Below are positions 1 through 7,867 of a stretch of 33,797 bases of DNA, one piece after another. Under the pieces are notes generated by a model that saw only the letters and a program-made list of their open reading frames with translations, was not told the DNA's origin and did no database searches. Positions within the stretch are counted from its first letter, which is position 1, and every line of letters starts with the position of its first letter. This stretch comes from Arthrobacter agilis (GTDB taxonomy: Bacteria > Actinomycetota > Actinomycetes > Actinomycetales > Micrococcaceae). The stretch lies in NCBI RefSeq assembly GCF_002953615.1, contig NZ_CP024915.1, forward strand, positions 2,441,045 through 2,474,841, read 5' to 3'. The position numbers and the translations under genes were made by a program.

Positions 1-544
1 GTGCGAGCTCGTGAATCGGATTCACCACACACTCCGGACGCATCTGGTCGACGGTCGAGTGGATCAGCAGCAGCAGCATCACCAGGGATCCGACTGTCAG
101 CAGCAATGTTGCGAACGCCCCGATGACGGGCGGGGAATCTGACCCCGCACTGGCGAACACGATGAAAGAGAATGCGGTCGCACCGATGAAATACCCCACG
201 TAGACCTGGTTCGCGCGGCGTCGAAGGTACTGGTCGAACACGACGGCCCCCAGGAAGTTCGATGTCTGTTGTACCGAGATGAGCAGCATCGAGAACGTGA
301 TTGACGTGACCGTCATCAGGCTCGCCGCGGCCACGCCGACGACCCCCGCGGCACTCGAAGCCGGAATGATCGACCCTGCAACCTGGCGCAGTGCGGGAAC
401 GCTTCCCTGAGTGTCCCAAAGCGCCACCCCCACAGCCACGACACAGAACACCCCCGTGATGATCAGCGGAAGCACCAGGAACTCATTCATTCCTCGCCGG
501 AGCCGGCTGGCCTTCATCAGGCGCCCGACGAACACACCTCTCAC
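1..544 (-). CDS. DUF2254 family membrane protein, N-terminal part (cut by window edge)
   Basis: This reading frame starts at GTG 544 and runs off the left edge, giving 181 N-terminal residues. An AGGAGG sequence lies 5 bases before the GTG, which decides this start over a GTG at 535 and an ATG at 517. Four hydrophobic segments are visible at about residues 20-41, 56-85, 108-127 and 135-158. The stretch SLMTVTSITFSMLLISVQQ followed by a Q/R-rich loop matches the arrangement TVTSLTFSLTVVTLQL in the complete DUF2254 protein at 15306-16661, so this is a divergent paralogue. DUF2254 proteins are predicted integral membrane proteins of unknown function. The start overlaps by four bases (GTGA) the stop of a short upstream open frame (541-735, same strand), whose coding status is doubtful. 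Confidence 0.82.
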   Translation of the reverse strand, partial: MRGVFVGRLMKASRLRRGMNEFLVLPLIITGVFCVVAVGVALWDTQGSVPALRQVAGSIIPASSAAGVVGVAAASLMTVTSITFSMLLISVQQTSNFLGAVVFDQYLRRRANQVYVGYFIGATAFSFIVFASAGSDSPPVIGAFATLLLTVGSLVMLLLLIHSTVDQMRPECVVNPIHELA

Positions 545-997
545 AGCAACCTCCTCGCGTACCACCAGTGGACTCGCCCGACACGAGGCGGGTCAACGGC
601 GCCTCCGCCTAAAGAGGCACTTGTCAATGACCTCCAGTGAGGAAGCGCGGGAAGCAGCGCACACCTCATCAGCACGACGAGGATGCACGCACCGGCCATA
701 GCGTGCATCAACTCGCCGTCGCCGGTCTTGCGCAAAAATCACCCCAAGGCGACGATGCCGGGCTGATCGAGAAGCACTGCAATGAAGCCCCGTCCCAAGG
801 CACGGCTACACCTGTGTGCGAGGGTCGAGACCGTGTGTATCGGTCCGGTGCGTGAGTCCCGCCAAAGGATCCTTCGATTGGACTGCTCATTGGCAGCCGG
901 AAGCTCTCCCAGATGCACGTATATGGCATCCTTCCGCCCCATTCTCGCTGTCCAACCTAAACGCACATTGCCGTTGCCGAGCTGACGGGCACGAGGG
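545..997. other. Intergenic stretch, no convincing gene
   Basis: The only suggestive item is a 64-codon leftward frame (541-735) whose TGA overlaps the GTG start of the DUF2254 gene and which contains a hydrophobic run ending in LVVLMRCALLPALP. It resembles no family I recognise. The rest reads as non-coding in all frames. Confidence 0.4.
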
Positions 998-1546
998 CTA
1001 TAGCTTCAGGGCGAGCGTCAAGATAACGACTTGCGGGCGGGTCGAAGCTCCGACGGAGAAGAAGAAGATGGTTGCAAGTATCCAGAACCAAGGGTGTTCG
1101 GGATTGTCGATGATCAAGTAGATTCCCATGATCCCGAACGCCCCGAACAACAGGGGGCCAATCCAGGCCATGACTCGGTCCGCGCGGATCGCCTTACGGA
1201 GCTCGGGAACCCATTGTTCGGCTGGTGCGTCGTCCGGGAGCCGGCGTGTGGACATTGCTCGTTCGACGTTGGTCTGTGTAGGCGAACCAGAGGGCTTCTT
1301 CTTTTCCCTGGCACTCTTCCACCGGTTGACCCGAAAGATGACAGCGGAGAGCGCAAGGCCTGAGAGAACGGCGAGGGCAACGTCGGCCAACACGACCGTC
1401 TCGCCGGTAAGAAGGTCCTTTCCCAGCAAGAAGACTGCGTACGACACAGCAATGACGAGGAAGATGATCCAGTTCGGTGTGCGTCGGAGAGCTCTGACCC
1501 AGAAGCCCTTCTTTTTGACATCTTGTTCTGTGGAAGTCACACCCAC
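998..1546 (-). CDS. Hypothetical membrane protein, four predicted helices
   Basis: A 182-residue protein starting at ATG 1546. Hydrophobic segments lie at about residues 25-43, 50-70, 124-144 and 151-168. They are arranged as two hairpins separated by a charged cytoplasmic-type loop (about 71-122) rich in Lys, Arg and Glu. The N-terminus is polar (TEQDVKKKGFW). I do not recognise a named family. The layout suggests a small integral membrane protein with both ends and the central loop in the cytoplasm. It stands alone between non-coding stretches, on the same strand as the DUF2254 gene but about 450 bases away, so co-transcription is uncertain. Confidence 0.7.
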   Translation of the reverse strand: MGVTSTEQDVKKKGFWVRALRRTPNWIIFLVIAVSYAVFLLGKDLLTGETVVLADVALAVLSGLALSAVIFRVNRWKSAREKKKPSGSPTQTNVERAMSTRRLPDDAPAEQWVPELRKAIRADRVMAWIGPLLFGAFGIMGIYLIIDNPEHPWFWILATIFFFSVGASTRPQVVILTLALKL

Positions 1547-1790
1547 AGTCTGTCAGTCCAGGTACCACTCTGACCGATAAGCGGATCGGCCTACGGACAC
1601 CTGGGAATCTATTAAGGGCGAGGGTTCCAGCGGCCTCTCTTACGTTGAGCTGACCATCTGCCGCTCAGGATCGTGGCAGACTTCGTGGAAATCGCGAAGA
1701 TCCACATCACTCGCAATGCGGGCAAGCCCACTCAAACAGACCAGGTTCAGCTGTGCTACGTCGTCATCGAACGCCGAGGAGGACATCCTG

Positions 1791-2126
1791 TTGAGCGCAA
1801 AGACCTCAGTTCGAATCACTCTCGGGTTTTTCGTAATAATGCCAATCATCGTGCTGGTGGTTATTCTCACAGGAGTCCCAATGAGGGGAGGAAATGAGAG
1901 TACCTCTTGGTTCTGTTTTGCGCTAAGCGTCATCTATTTCCTGGTGTTCTTGAGTTTCGACAGAAGATGGAAAGCCGGGAGGTCGACGGCTCAGCATTTG
2001 CGCGTACTTGATCCAAACATCTCAGTGGAGGAAGGAGCGGATCTTCTACAGAAGCACTCTTTCCTAATGTTGGTTTCTTCGGGCCCCTTCGTCATCGCCG
2101 GTATCACCGCACTACTTATCTACTGA
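1791..2126 (+). CDS. Small hypothetical membrane protein
   Basis: The frame is open from 1716, but the best start is TTG 1791, preceded by AGGAGG with an 8-base gap. The resulting 111-residue protein begins MSAKTSVRITLGFF. It has hydrophobic segments near residues 7-26, 41-56 and 92-110, with a basic loop (FDRRWKAGRSTAQHL) between the second and third. The segment NISVEEGADLLQKHSFLML precedes the last helix. No family is recognised. Third codon positions are less GC-rich than in most neighbours, which fits a recently acquired or weakly constrained gene; this is an inference. Confidence 0.55.
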   Translation: MSAKTSVRITLGFFVIMPIIVLVVILTGVPMRGGNESTSWFCFALSVIYFLVFLSFDRRWKAGRSTAQHLRVLDPNISVEEGADLLQKHSFLMLVSSGPFVIAGITALLIY

Positions 2127-2169
2127 GGTGTATGCCTAACTTACAACCACGCGCCACGGTGAAGATTGC

Positions 2170-2392
2170 ATGCTCATGGCTCGTCAGTTTCGTGTGGCTG
2201 AGTCTGTGGCTCCTTGGTGGGAAGTGTCGGTCAAGGATGGGTTCGCGAACGTCCCGAATCGGGGTAAGCGCGTACAGGCGCCCTTGGATTGGGTCATGGT
2301 CGCGCCTGTACAACTCCGATCAGGTGATCGACTTCTTCACCGACGAACGCGAGGCCCTGACACGGCCGGCCAATTACCCGTCTGACGCGTGA
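2170..2392 (+). pseudogene. Possible relic of a DUF7793/STAS-like gene
   Basis: Two overlapping frames look protein-like in succession. One (2170 to about 2308) ends APLDWVMVAPV. The next, shifted in frame (about 2308-2392), reads YNSDQVIDFFTDEREALTRP before the stop. The second part resembles the C-terminal end of the two intact paralogues in the window (SRYFPHRNEALTWL at 2477-2893 and GEYFTEEASALRWL at 26716-27195). I infer a frameshifted remnant of a third copy. The upstream half is not clearly homologous, so this call is tentative. Confidence 0.35.
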
Positions 2393-2476
2393 AAGCCTTA
2401 CGCGTGTCGGTACAGTCGGCGTACCCCAGGATTATCAGACGGTCGTACACGAGCTTCAGAGAGGAAGTGAGAGATT

Positions 2477-2893
2477 GTGTGCAGCAAGAGGGTGGGTACT
2501 CCTGTGGAACTGCTGAGGCCGTTCACGATGGAACTGCGTAACGGGATCCTGTCGGTCGGTTGGGCCGAGGGGATGAGCGTTACTGAGGCAGATGCAGTCG
2601 CCTTCATCGAGCATGCTGAGGCGATCTGCAGGAGTACTTGTCCGCCGATGCTCGTCGAGCTCAACGAGATGGTGACCTTGAGCAGTAGAGCCCTGAACCA
2701 CTTCGCGAAGGAACTGAACATTGGGGCGCTGGCCCTGGTGGGTCCGTCCCCTGTCGACAAGACAATCGCAGACCACTTCACCGTGGTCCATAACCCGCCC
2801 TACCCGAGCCGCTACTTCCCCCACCGGAACGAAGCCCTGACCTGGCTGACCGCATGCTCCACGCCGGTCCGATCAGAGAGGAGGTGGCTGTGA
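2477..2893 (+). CDS. STAS/SpoIIAA-like small protein (DUF7793 type)
   Basis: A 138-residue soluble protein. The GTG at 2477 is preceded by AGAGAGGAAG about 10 bases upstream; GTG 2502 is an alternative start. The pattern is an N-terminal beta pair (TMELRNGILSVGW), an acidic helix (TEADAVAFIEHAEAI), a central strand (PPMLVELNEM), a helix with SSRALNHFAKE, and a terminal SRYFPHRNEALTWL helix. This matches the fold order of STAS/SpoIIAA-like proteins and the paralogue at 26716-27195. Many such orphan proteins occur in Arthrobacter relatives and have no assigned role. The stop overlaps (GTGA) the start of an 11-codon frame at 2890 that has a strong ribosome-binding site. No partner kinase or anti-sigma factor is nearby. 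Confidence 0.68.
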   Translation: MCSKRVGTPVELLRPFTMELRNGILSVGWAEGMSVTEADAVAFIEHAEAICRSTCPPMLVELNEMVTLSSRALNHFAKELNIGALALVGPSPVDKTIADHFTVVHNPPYPSRYFPHRNEALTWLTACSTPVRSERRWL

Positions 2894-2925
2894 ATGACTT
2901 CACCCCGAAGTATCACCCGCAATGA
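2890..2925 (+). other. 11-codon open frame with strong ribosome-binding site
   Basis: GTG 2890 lies 5 bases after GAGAGGAGG and overlaps the stop of the preceding gene. It encodes only MNDFTPKYHPQ before TGA. In another frame the following 80 bases read MQWRRAIDRKGRFALTRRGR, which is protein-like. It may be the start of a decayed downstream gene or just a fortuitous frame. Confidence 0.25.
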
Positions 2926-3023
2926 TCGATCGCCTAGTGCACCAACTGCGAGATGCAGTGGCGCCGGGCGATCGACCGCAAGGGCAGATTCGCGCTGACC
3001 AGGCGGGGTCGTGCTGCGGGTCA

Positions 3024-4031
3024 TCACCTAGTGGCTTGGAGTCCTGTCAGGTGAGACGGCTTCGGTCGGGGTGGTGGTCCTGCAGGTTCTGCCATAGACG
3101 GGATTCGGTGCCGCCCATCGCCCTGGTCACTGACGGGTGCTTGTCCTTCGACATCGGTGAGCAGAGCGATGACGTCGGCGAGGGCGGGGGTGGCGGGGTC
3201 GTGCCAGATCAGTTCGAGGGGAGCCAGCAAGGGGGGCGCCACGGGGCGGACGACGATCCCGGGTACCGCTAAGTGCTCGGCCACCGCCGGTGCGACCGGT
3301 GCTACCCCATGGCCTGCGGCGACCACGCGAAGGAGGGCTTCAGGTGCATTGATGAGATTCGGCGGGGTGAGCACCTGGTCGGGACGGGACGGGCCCGCTG
3401 GGAGCAGGCGGGCGAGGAGGTAGTCGCAGATGCCGGGGAACTGATCGCGGGGGACCATCACGACCGTCTCCTCGGCGAGGTCGGTGACCGGGACGCTTTC
3501 CGCGGCGGCGAGCCGGTGCTCGGCCGACAGGGCCAGGTATACCGGCACGCGAGCCAGGAGCCGCCCCGGAAGGTCCTGGTCCTGCGCGCAGCGCACCCAG
3601 ACGATGGCGGCGTCGGTGTGCCCGTCCCGGACCGCGCGGACCGCGTCGCTGTCGGTGGCGGTCACAGCGGTGACCTCTAGCTCGGAGGCCGGCCCGGAGA
3701 GGCGGCCCAGGGGATCTTTCAGGATGTGTTCCACACCCGGGGCGACGCGCAGGCTGATATGCCGATGACGGCCGTCGGCGCAGCGGACTTCGGAGCGGGC
3801 ACGGTCGGCGCGGGCCAACAGGACGTGGGCGTGTTCGAGCAGCACCTCCCCGGCGGGGGTGAGGACCACACGGCGAGGGCTGCGCTCGAGCAGGGTGGCG
3901 TGCAGGTCCCGCTCCAGGACCTTGATCTGTTGGGACAGAGAAGGGGCAGCGATGCGCAGCCTGGCGGCTGCGCGCCCGAAGTGCCGTTCCTCGGCCACCG
4001 CCACGAAGTACCGCAGGTGTCGCAACTCCAT
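3024..4031 (-). CDS. LysR-type transcriptional regulator
   Basis: A 335-residue DNA-binding regulator starting at ATG 4031. Residues 1-60 form the typical LysR winged helix (MELRHLRYFVAVAEERHFGR, then SLSQQIKVLERDLHATLLER), followed by the linker helix ending LLARADRARSEV. Residues 90-290 are the periplasmic-binding-protein-like effector domain, with HRLAAAESVPVTDLAEETVV and a late LRVVAAGHGVAPVAP segment. The C-terminal 35 residues are proline- and basic-rich and beyond the normal family end. It diverges from the formaldehyde-dehydrogenase-type gene starting at 4206. LysR regulators often control the adjacent divergent operon, so control of the dehydrogenases and autoregulation is a reasonable inference. 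The inducer is unknown. Confidence 0.95.
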   Translation of the reverse strand: MELRHLRYFVAVAEERHFGRAAARLRIAAPSLSQQIKVLERDLHATLLERSPRRVVLTPAGEVLLEHAHVLLARADRARSEVRCADGRHRHISLRVAPGVEHILKDPLGRLSGPASELEVTAVTATDSDAVRAVRDGHTDAAIVWVRCAQDQDLPGRLLARVPVYLALSAEHRLAAAESVPVTDLAEETVVMVPRDQFPGICDYLLARLLPAGPSRPDQVLTPPNLINAPEALLRVVAAGHGVAPVAPAVAEHLAVPGIVVRPVAPPLLAPLELIWHDPATPALADVIALLTDVEGQAPVSDQGDGRHRIPSMAEPAGPPPRPKPSHLTGLQATR

Positions 4032-4205
4032 GATTTACGTTAGCCCCTGGCTCACGAGCCGGAGGAATTATGTCGTGGTGGCCATCTGGGGTGAGGCGAA
4101 CAATCGTGGTGTGCGTTGACGGGTTGCCTCGATGGGTCGCCGAAGGCGAGGAGGCCGCTGGGTCGGCGTCATCTCCGTTGCCGCATCAATTCAAGGAGGC
4201 TCACC
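4032..4205. promoter_or_regulatory. Divergent control region between LysR gene and dehydrogenase operon
   Basis: The 174 bases separating the two divergent genes hold an imperfect inverted repeat at 4049-4060 (GGCTC, two bases, GAGCC), 18 bases from the LysR start. This is a plausible but unproven LysR operator. GGAGGAATTATG at 4061-4072 has a perfect ribosome-binding site and start for a frame overlapping the dehydrogenase gene. AAGGAGG at 4193-4199 serves the GTG start at 4206. I cannot place -10/-35 elements with confidence. Confidence 0.45.
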
Positions 4206-5354
4206 GTGAAGGCAGTGGTTTACAAGGGACCGAACGACGTCAGCGTCGAGGACGTGCCGGACGCCAGGATCGAACATCCCGCCGACGTGCTGGTCCGCAT
4301 CACGTCGGCGAACATCTGCGGCTCGGACCTGCACATGTATGAGGGCCGCACCAGCTTCGAACCCGGACGTACCTTCGGGCACGAGAACCTCGGCGAAGTG
4401 ATCGAGACCGGCCCGGCCGTGAGCAAGGTGAAGGTGGGCGAACGTGTCGTACTGCCCTTCAACATCGCCTGCGGATTCTGCAAGAACTGCGAACGGGGTT
4501 TCACCAACTACTGCCTGACGATGCAGCCCGAGCCCAAGCTCGCTGGAGCAGCGTACGGCTTCGCGGACATGGGCCCGTATCAGGGCGGTCAGGCCGAGTA
4601 CTTGCGGGTGCCGTATGGGGATTTCAACTGCCTGCGGCTGGGCGAGGACGCGGTGGAGAAAGAGCTCGATTACGTGATGCTCGCCGACATCTTCCCCACT
4701 GGTTGGCATGCGACTGAGTTGGCCGGGGTGTACCCCGGGGACTCGGTGGTCATCTACGGTGCCGGTCCGGTGGGTCTGATGGCCGCCTACTCCGCCATCA
4801 TCAAGGGCGCCGGCAAGGTCATGGTCGTGGACCGCCAGCGCGATCGCCTGCAGCTGGCGGAACAGATCGGAGCAATCCCGGTCGATGACTCGGTGGTCGA
4901 TCCGGTGAAATTCGTCAAGGACCAGACCATGGGCTTCGGGGCGGACCGGGGCTGCGAATGCGTCGGCTACCAAGCCCACGACCCCTCGGGCACCGAGCAC
5001 CCCAACCAAACCCTGAACCGGCTCGTGGATTCCGTCCGGTTCGTGGGCGGCCTCGGCGTGGTGGGTGTGTTCCTCCCCCAGGACCCCGGCGGCCCCGACG
5101 AACTCGCCCAGCAGGGCCAGGTGGCCTTCGATTACGGCAACTACTGGTTCAAGGGACAGACGATGGGCTCGGGCCAGTGCCCGGTGAAGAAGTACAACCG
5201 GGCCCTACGCGACCTCATCGCCGGCGGAAAGGCCAAGCCCTCGTTCATCGTCAGCCACGAACTCACGCTCGACCAGGCCCCCGAGGGTTACCGGAACTTC
5301 GACAACCGCGAAGACGGCTGGACCAAAGTCGTCCTCCACCCGGCCGGGGGCTGA
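4206..5354 (+). CDS. Zinc-dependent dehydrogenase, glutathione-independent formaldehyde dehydrogenase type
   Basis: A 382-residue enzyme of the medium-chain dehydrogenase superfamily. GTG 4206 is chosen because AAGGAGG ends 6 bases before it and the product then begins MKAVVYKGPNDVSVEDVPDA as in the family. Cys38, His59 and Asp161 fit the catalytic zinc ligands. Cys89, Cys92, Cys95 and Cys103 fit the structural zinc site (CGFCKNCERGFTNYC). The spacing equals that of Pseudomonas putida formaldehyde dehydrogenase (Cys46/His67/Asp169 and Cys97/100/103/111) with a constant offset of eight. The NAD-binding glycine motif is VVIYGAGPVG at 181-190. The family oxidises formaldehyde or dismutates aldehydes with tightly bound NAD without glutathione. 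The exact substrate here is inferred. It leads a set with the genes at 5404 and 5877. Confidence 0.92.
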   Translation: MKAVVYKGPNDVSVEDVPDARIEHPADVLVRITSANICGSDLHMYEGRTSFEPGRTFGHENLGEVIETGPAVSKVKVGERVVLPFNIACGFCKNCERGFTNYCLTMQPEPKLAGAAYGFADMGPYQGGQAEYLRVPYGDFNCLRLGEDAVEKELDYVMLADIFPTGWHATELAGVYPGDSVVIYGAGPVGLMAAYSAIIKGAGKVMVVDRQRDRLQLAEQIGAIPVDDSVVDPVKFVKDQTMGFGADRGCECVGYQAHDPSGTEHPNQTLNRLVDSVRFVGGLGVVGVFLPQDPGGPDELAQQGQVAFDYGNYWFKGQTMGSGQCPVKKYNRALRDLIAGGKAKPSFIVSHELTLDQAPEGYRNFDNREDGWTKVVLHPAGG

Positions 5355-5403
5355 GCGCCGTGACGTCCGACGGAGTCATCACCCCTCGAAAGGTAGGTAA
5401 CAC

Positions 5404-5880
5404 ATGAAGCGAGTAATGAGCATGGCCGTCCTGGCCGGGGCAGGCGGGATCATCATCCGCCGCGTCATCCAGTCCTCGCGTAGGACCTCGGGCGAAGAGT
5501 CGCAGGATCGACGGTGGGCAGTTACCATCAACCGTCCGCCCCAGGAGGTGGGGCCGCAGGGCCAGTGGCCCGAGCCCCTCGCGAGGCTGGGCGACACCGT
5601 CGAGGTCAGGACGCGGCCCGCTCCCGGGGGCAAAGGCACCGAGCTGACCGCCCGGCTGCGTCACCGCGGACCCTCCACATCGGGCAACGCGACATCCCGG
5701 GCCGAGGGCGAAACCCCGCAGCAGGCGCTGCGCTCGGCGCTGCGCCAGGCAAAGCAGCTCATCGAAGTCGGTGAGGTCCTCCAGGTCGATCCGGCACCAC
5801 ACGGTACACGCAGGCGCACCCCTGGCGGACTGCTGCTCGAGGCCGCGACCAAGCGAGCCGGTAAGGAAGGAATCCTATGA
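5404..5880 (+). CDS. Small membrane-anchored protein between two dehydrogenases
   Basis: A 158-residue protein starting at ATG 5404, with AAAGGTAGG about 7 bases upstream. Residues 5-22 (VMSMAVLAGAGGIIIRRVIQ) form a weak hydrophobic anchor, followed by a soluble domain. That domain contains WAVTINRPPQEV, WPEPLARLGDTVEVRTRPAP and GTELTARLRHR, then the helix TPQQALRSALRQAKQLIEVG. The strand pattern and the spacing of NRPP and RPAPGGKGTEL resemble actinobacterial SRPBCC (START-like) proteins, but I am not certain of that assignment. The ATGA overlap with the dehydrogenase gene at 5877 indicates translational coupling. A role in binding or presenting a hydrophobic or aldehyde ligand is speculation from context. 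Confidence 0.75.
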   Translation: MKRVMSMAVLAGAGGIIIRRVIQSSRRTSGEESQDRRWAVTINRPPQEVGPQGQWPEPLARLGDTVEVRTRPAPGGKGTELTARLRHRGPSTSGNATSRAEGETPQQALRSALRQAKQLIEVGEVLQVDPAPHGTRRRTPGGLLLEAATKRAGKEGIL

Positions 5881-7052
5881 AGGCGCTGTGCTGGACCGGG
5901 GTCAATGAAACCTCCGTCGAGGAGGTCCCCGATCCTAAGATCCTCAATTCCCACGATGTGATCCTGCGCGTCATCCTCACCACCACGTGTGGGTCCGACC
6001 TACATCTGCTCGGCGGGTACATCCCCTTCATGCGCAGCGGGGACGTACTGGGTCATGAGTTCCTCGGTGAGGTCGTCGAGGTCGGTGCCGGCGTCCAGAA
6101 GCACAAGGTCGGCGACCGGGTCGTGGTGTGCTCGTTCATCAGTTGCGGCAAGTGCTGGTACTGCCAGAACAAGCTGTTCTCGCTGTGTGACAACGGCAAC
6201 CCCAACCCTGCGATCACGGAAGCGCTATGGGGCTTCGCGCCAGGGGGGTGCTTCGGCTACTCGCACGCCCTTGGCGGGTACGCCGGCAGCCACGCCGACT
6301 ACATCCGGGTGCCCTACGCCGATCAGGGGGCATTCTCGGTCCCGGACGGCGTGCCCGACCTGACCGCGTTGTTCGCCTCCGACGCTGCCCCGACCGGGTG
6401 GACCGGTGTCGATCAGGCCGAGGTCCAGGCCGGGGACGTCGTCGCCGTGTGGGGTGCCGGTGGGGTGGGGCAGATGGCTGCGGCCGCCGCGCAGCTTAGA
6501 GGTGCCGAACGTGTGATCGTGATCGACCGGATCGCCAACCGGCTACAACAAGTCGAACAGCACATCGGTGCCGAGACACTGAATTATGAGCAGGTCGACG
6601 TGGCAGCCGCACTTCGCGAGGTCACCGGTGGCCGAGGACCCGATGTGTGCATAGAGGCCGTCGGGATGGAGGCCCACAGTTCCGGTCCCGCCTATCTCTA
6701 CGACCAGGCCAAGCAGCAGCTGCGGTTGCAGACCGACCGGCCGACCGCCGTTCGTGAGGCCATCCACGCCTGCCGCAAAGGCGGAACAGTGTTCACCCTC
6801 GGCGTCTTCGCCGCAGTCGTGGACAAATTCCCCTTGGGTGCCGTGATGAACAAGGCGCTCACGCTGCGCGGCGCACAGCAGCACGGCCACCGCTACATCC
6901 CGCAGATCCTCGAACACATGGCTCGGGGCGAACTGACCACCGAACACCTGGCCACCCACGTCATGCCACTCGATCAGGGACCGCGCGGATACGAGATGTT
7001 CAAGAACAAGGAAGACGGCTGCGTCCGAGCTGTCTTCCAACCCGCAGGATAA
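5877..7052 (+). CDS. Second zinc-dependent dehydrogenase, formaldehyde dehydrogenase-like
   Basis: A 391-residue medium-chain dehydrogenase whose ATG overlaps the stop of the preceding gene by four bases. Catalytic zinc ligands are inferred as Cys38, His60 and Asp169. Structural zinc cysteines are at 90, 93, 96 and 104. The nucleotide-binding motif is VWGAGGVGQ near residue 191, followed by VIVIDRIANRLQQVE. Compared with the first enzyme it has an extended Gly-rich insert (GFAPGGCFGYSHALGGYAG) and the segment GMEAHSSGPAYLYDQAKQQ typical of the long formaldehyde-dehydrogenase-like branch. It is clearly a paralogue but divergent, so the pair probably differ in substrate. A single operon and LysR control are inferred from spacing and orientation. 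Confidence 0.92.
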   Translation: MKALCWTGVNETSVEEVPDPKILNSHDVILRVILTTTCGSDLHLLGGYIPFMRSGDVLGHEFLGEVVEVGAGVQKHKVGDRVVVCSFISCGKCWYCQNKLFSLCDNGNPNPAITEALWGFAPGGCFGYSHALGGYAGSHADYIRVPYADQGAFSVPDGVPDLTALFASDAAPTGWTGVDQAEVQAGDVVAVWGAGGVGQMAAAAAQLRGAERVIVIDRIANRLQQVEQHIGAETLNYEQVDVAAALREVTGGRGPDVCIEAVGMEAHSSGPAYLYDQAKQQLRLQTDRPTAVREAIHACRKGGTVFTLGVFAAVVDKFPLGAVMNKALTLRGAQQHGHRYIPQILEHMARGELTTEHLATHVMPLDQGPRGYEMFKNKEDGCVRAVFQPAG

Positions 7053-7056
7053 CCCG

Positions 7057-7188
7057 ATGACCAGTAGCTCCAAGGGCGGTCAGGACGTGTCGCTGCCCCT
7101 GGCACCGGAACACCCGATCGAGCCCCGGATCGCACACGCACCGACGCGCTGTCCGGGACTCGAGCATCCGGTGACCTGCGCGCCCTGA
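7057..7188 (+). CDS. Short open frame after the dehydrogenase, doubtful
   Basis: A 43-codon frame begins four bases after the preceding stop (MTSSSKGGQDVSLPLAPEHP). It is proline- and polar-rich, has no recognisable domain and lacks a clear ribosome-binding site other than purines inside the previous gene. It may be a tail remnant or a small translated peptide. Confidence 0.25.
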   Translation: MTSSSKGGQDVSLPLAPEHPIEPRIAHAPTRCPGLEHPVTCAP

Positions 7189-7231
7189 TCCGCCACCCCA
7201 TGCTGAACCTCCCCGCCCGTTCGAGGACCCC

Positions 7232-7867
7232 ATGGCATCGCGTATTCTCTCAGCCCGCCGCGCCCTGATCTGCCTCGGGGCAGGAATCGCCGCCGGGATC
7301 ATCGCAGCAATCACCGTCGCACCGGATCTCGGTCCGTTGGTCGGCTGGTGCGTAGCCGGCACCATCGCGCTGACCTGGGTCTGGCGTATCTGCTGGCACC
7401 AGGACCCGGCAGGCACGAGAGAACTGGCACAGGAAGAATCAGGGACCCGCATCACCGACAACGCCATCATCGCCGCGTGTCTGGCAAGTATCGCCGCCGT
7501 CGCAGTCGCCCTGATCCAATCAAAAAGCGCAGATCTGACCTCGGTGGCCTTGGTCATCCTCGGCGTCCTGGGCACGATGATCGCGTGGGCGCTCGTCAAC
7601 ACCGTCTATGCGCTGAAATACGCCCGCCTGCACTTCATCGACCAGGCCGAAAGCGGATTCGACGTCAAACAAGACCGGCAGCCCACCTACAGCGACTTCG
7701 CCTACTACGCCTTCACCATCGGAATGTCCTACGCAGCACCGGAGATCGAACCGGTCACCAGCAAGACCCGACGCAAAGCCCTCCCACACGCCCTCCTGTC
7801 CTACTTCTTCGGCACGGTCCTCATCGCCGTCGCCATCAACCTCGTCACCAACCTCAGCCAACAATAA
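7232..7867 (+). CDS. DUF1345 family membrane protein
   Basis: A 211-residue integral membrane protein with five predicted helices at about residues 11-28, 33-49, 74-93, 102-124 and 186-205. The family signature is visible in the loop and following segment (YSDFAYYAFTIGMSYAAPEI), which matches the Y-x-DF-x-YYAFT-x-GM pattern of DUF1345 (COG4291). The function of DUF1345 is unknown. It lies 180 bases after the second dehydrogenase on the same strand, so it may be a distal member of the operon. Confidence 0.88.
   Translation: MASRILSARRALICLGAGIAAGIIAAITVAPDLGPLVGWCVAGTIALTWVWRICWHQDPAGTRELAQEESGTRITDNAIIAACLASIAAVAVALIQSKSADLTSVALVILGVLGTMIAWALVNTVYALKYARLHFIDQAESGFDVKQDRQPTYSDFAYYAFTIGMSYAAPEIEPVTSKTRRKALPHALLSYFFGTVLIAVAINLVTNLSQQ

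Noticed and set aside
4191-5009. 272-codon leftward open frame
   Set aside because: It is antisense to the formaldehyde-dehydrogenase-type gene and His/Val-rich without domain features.
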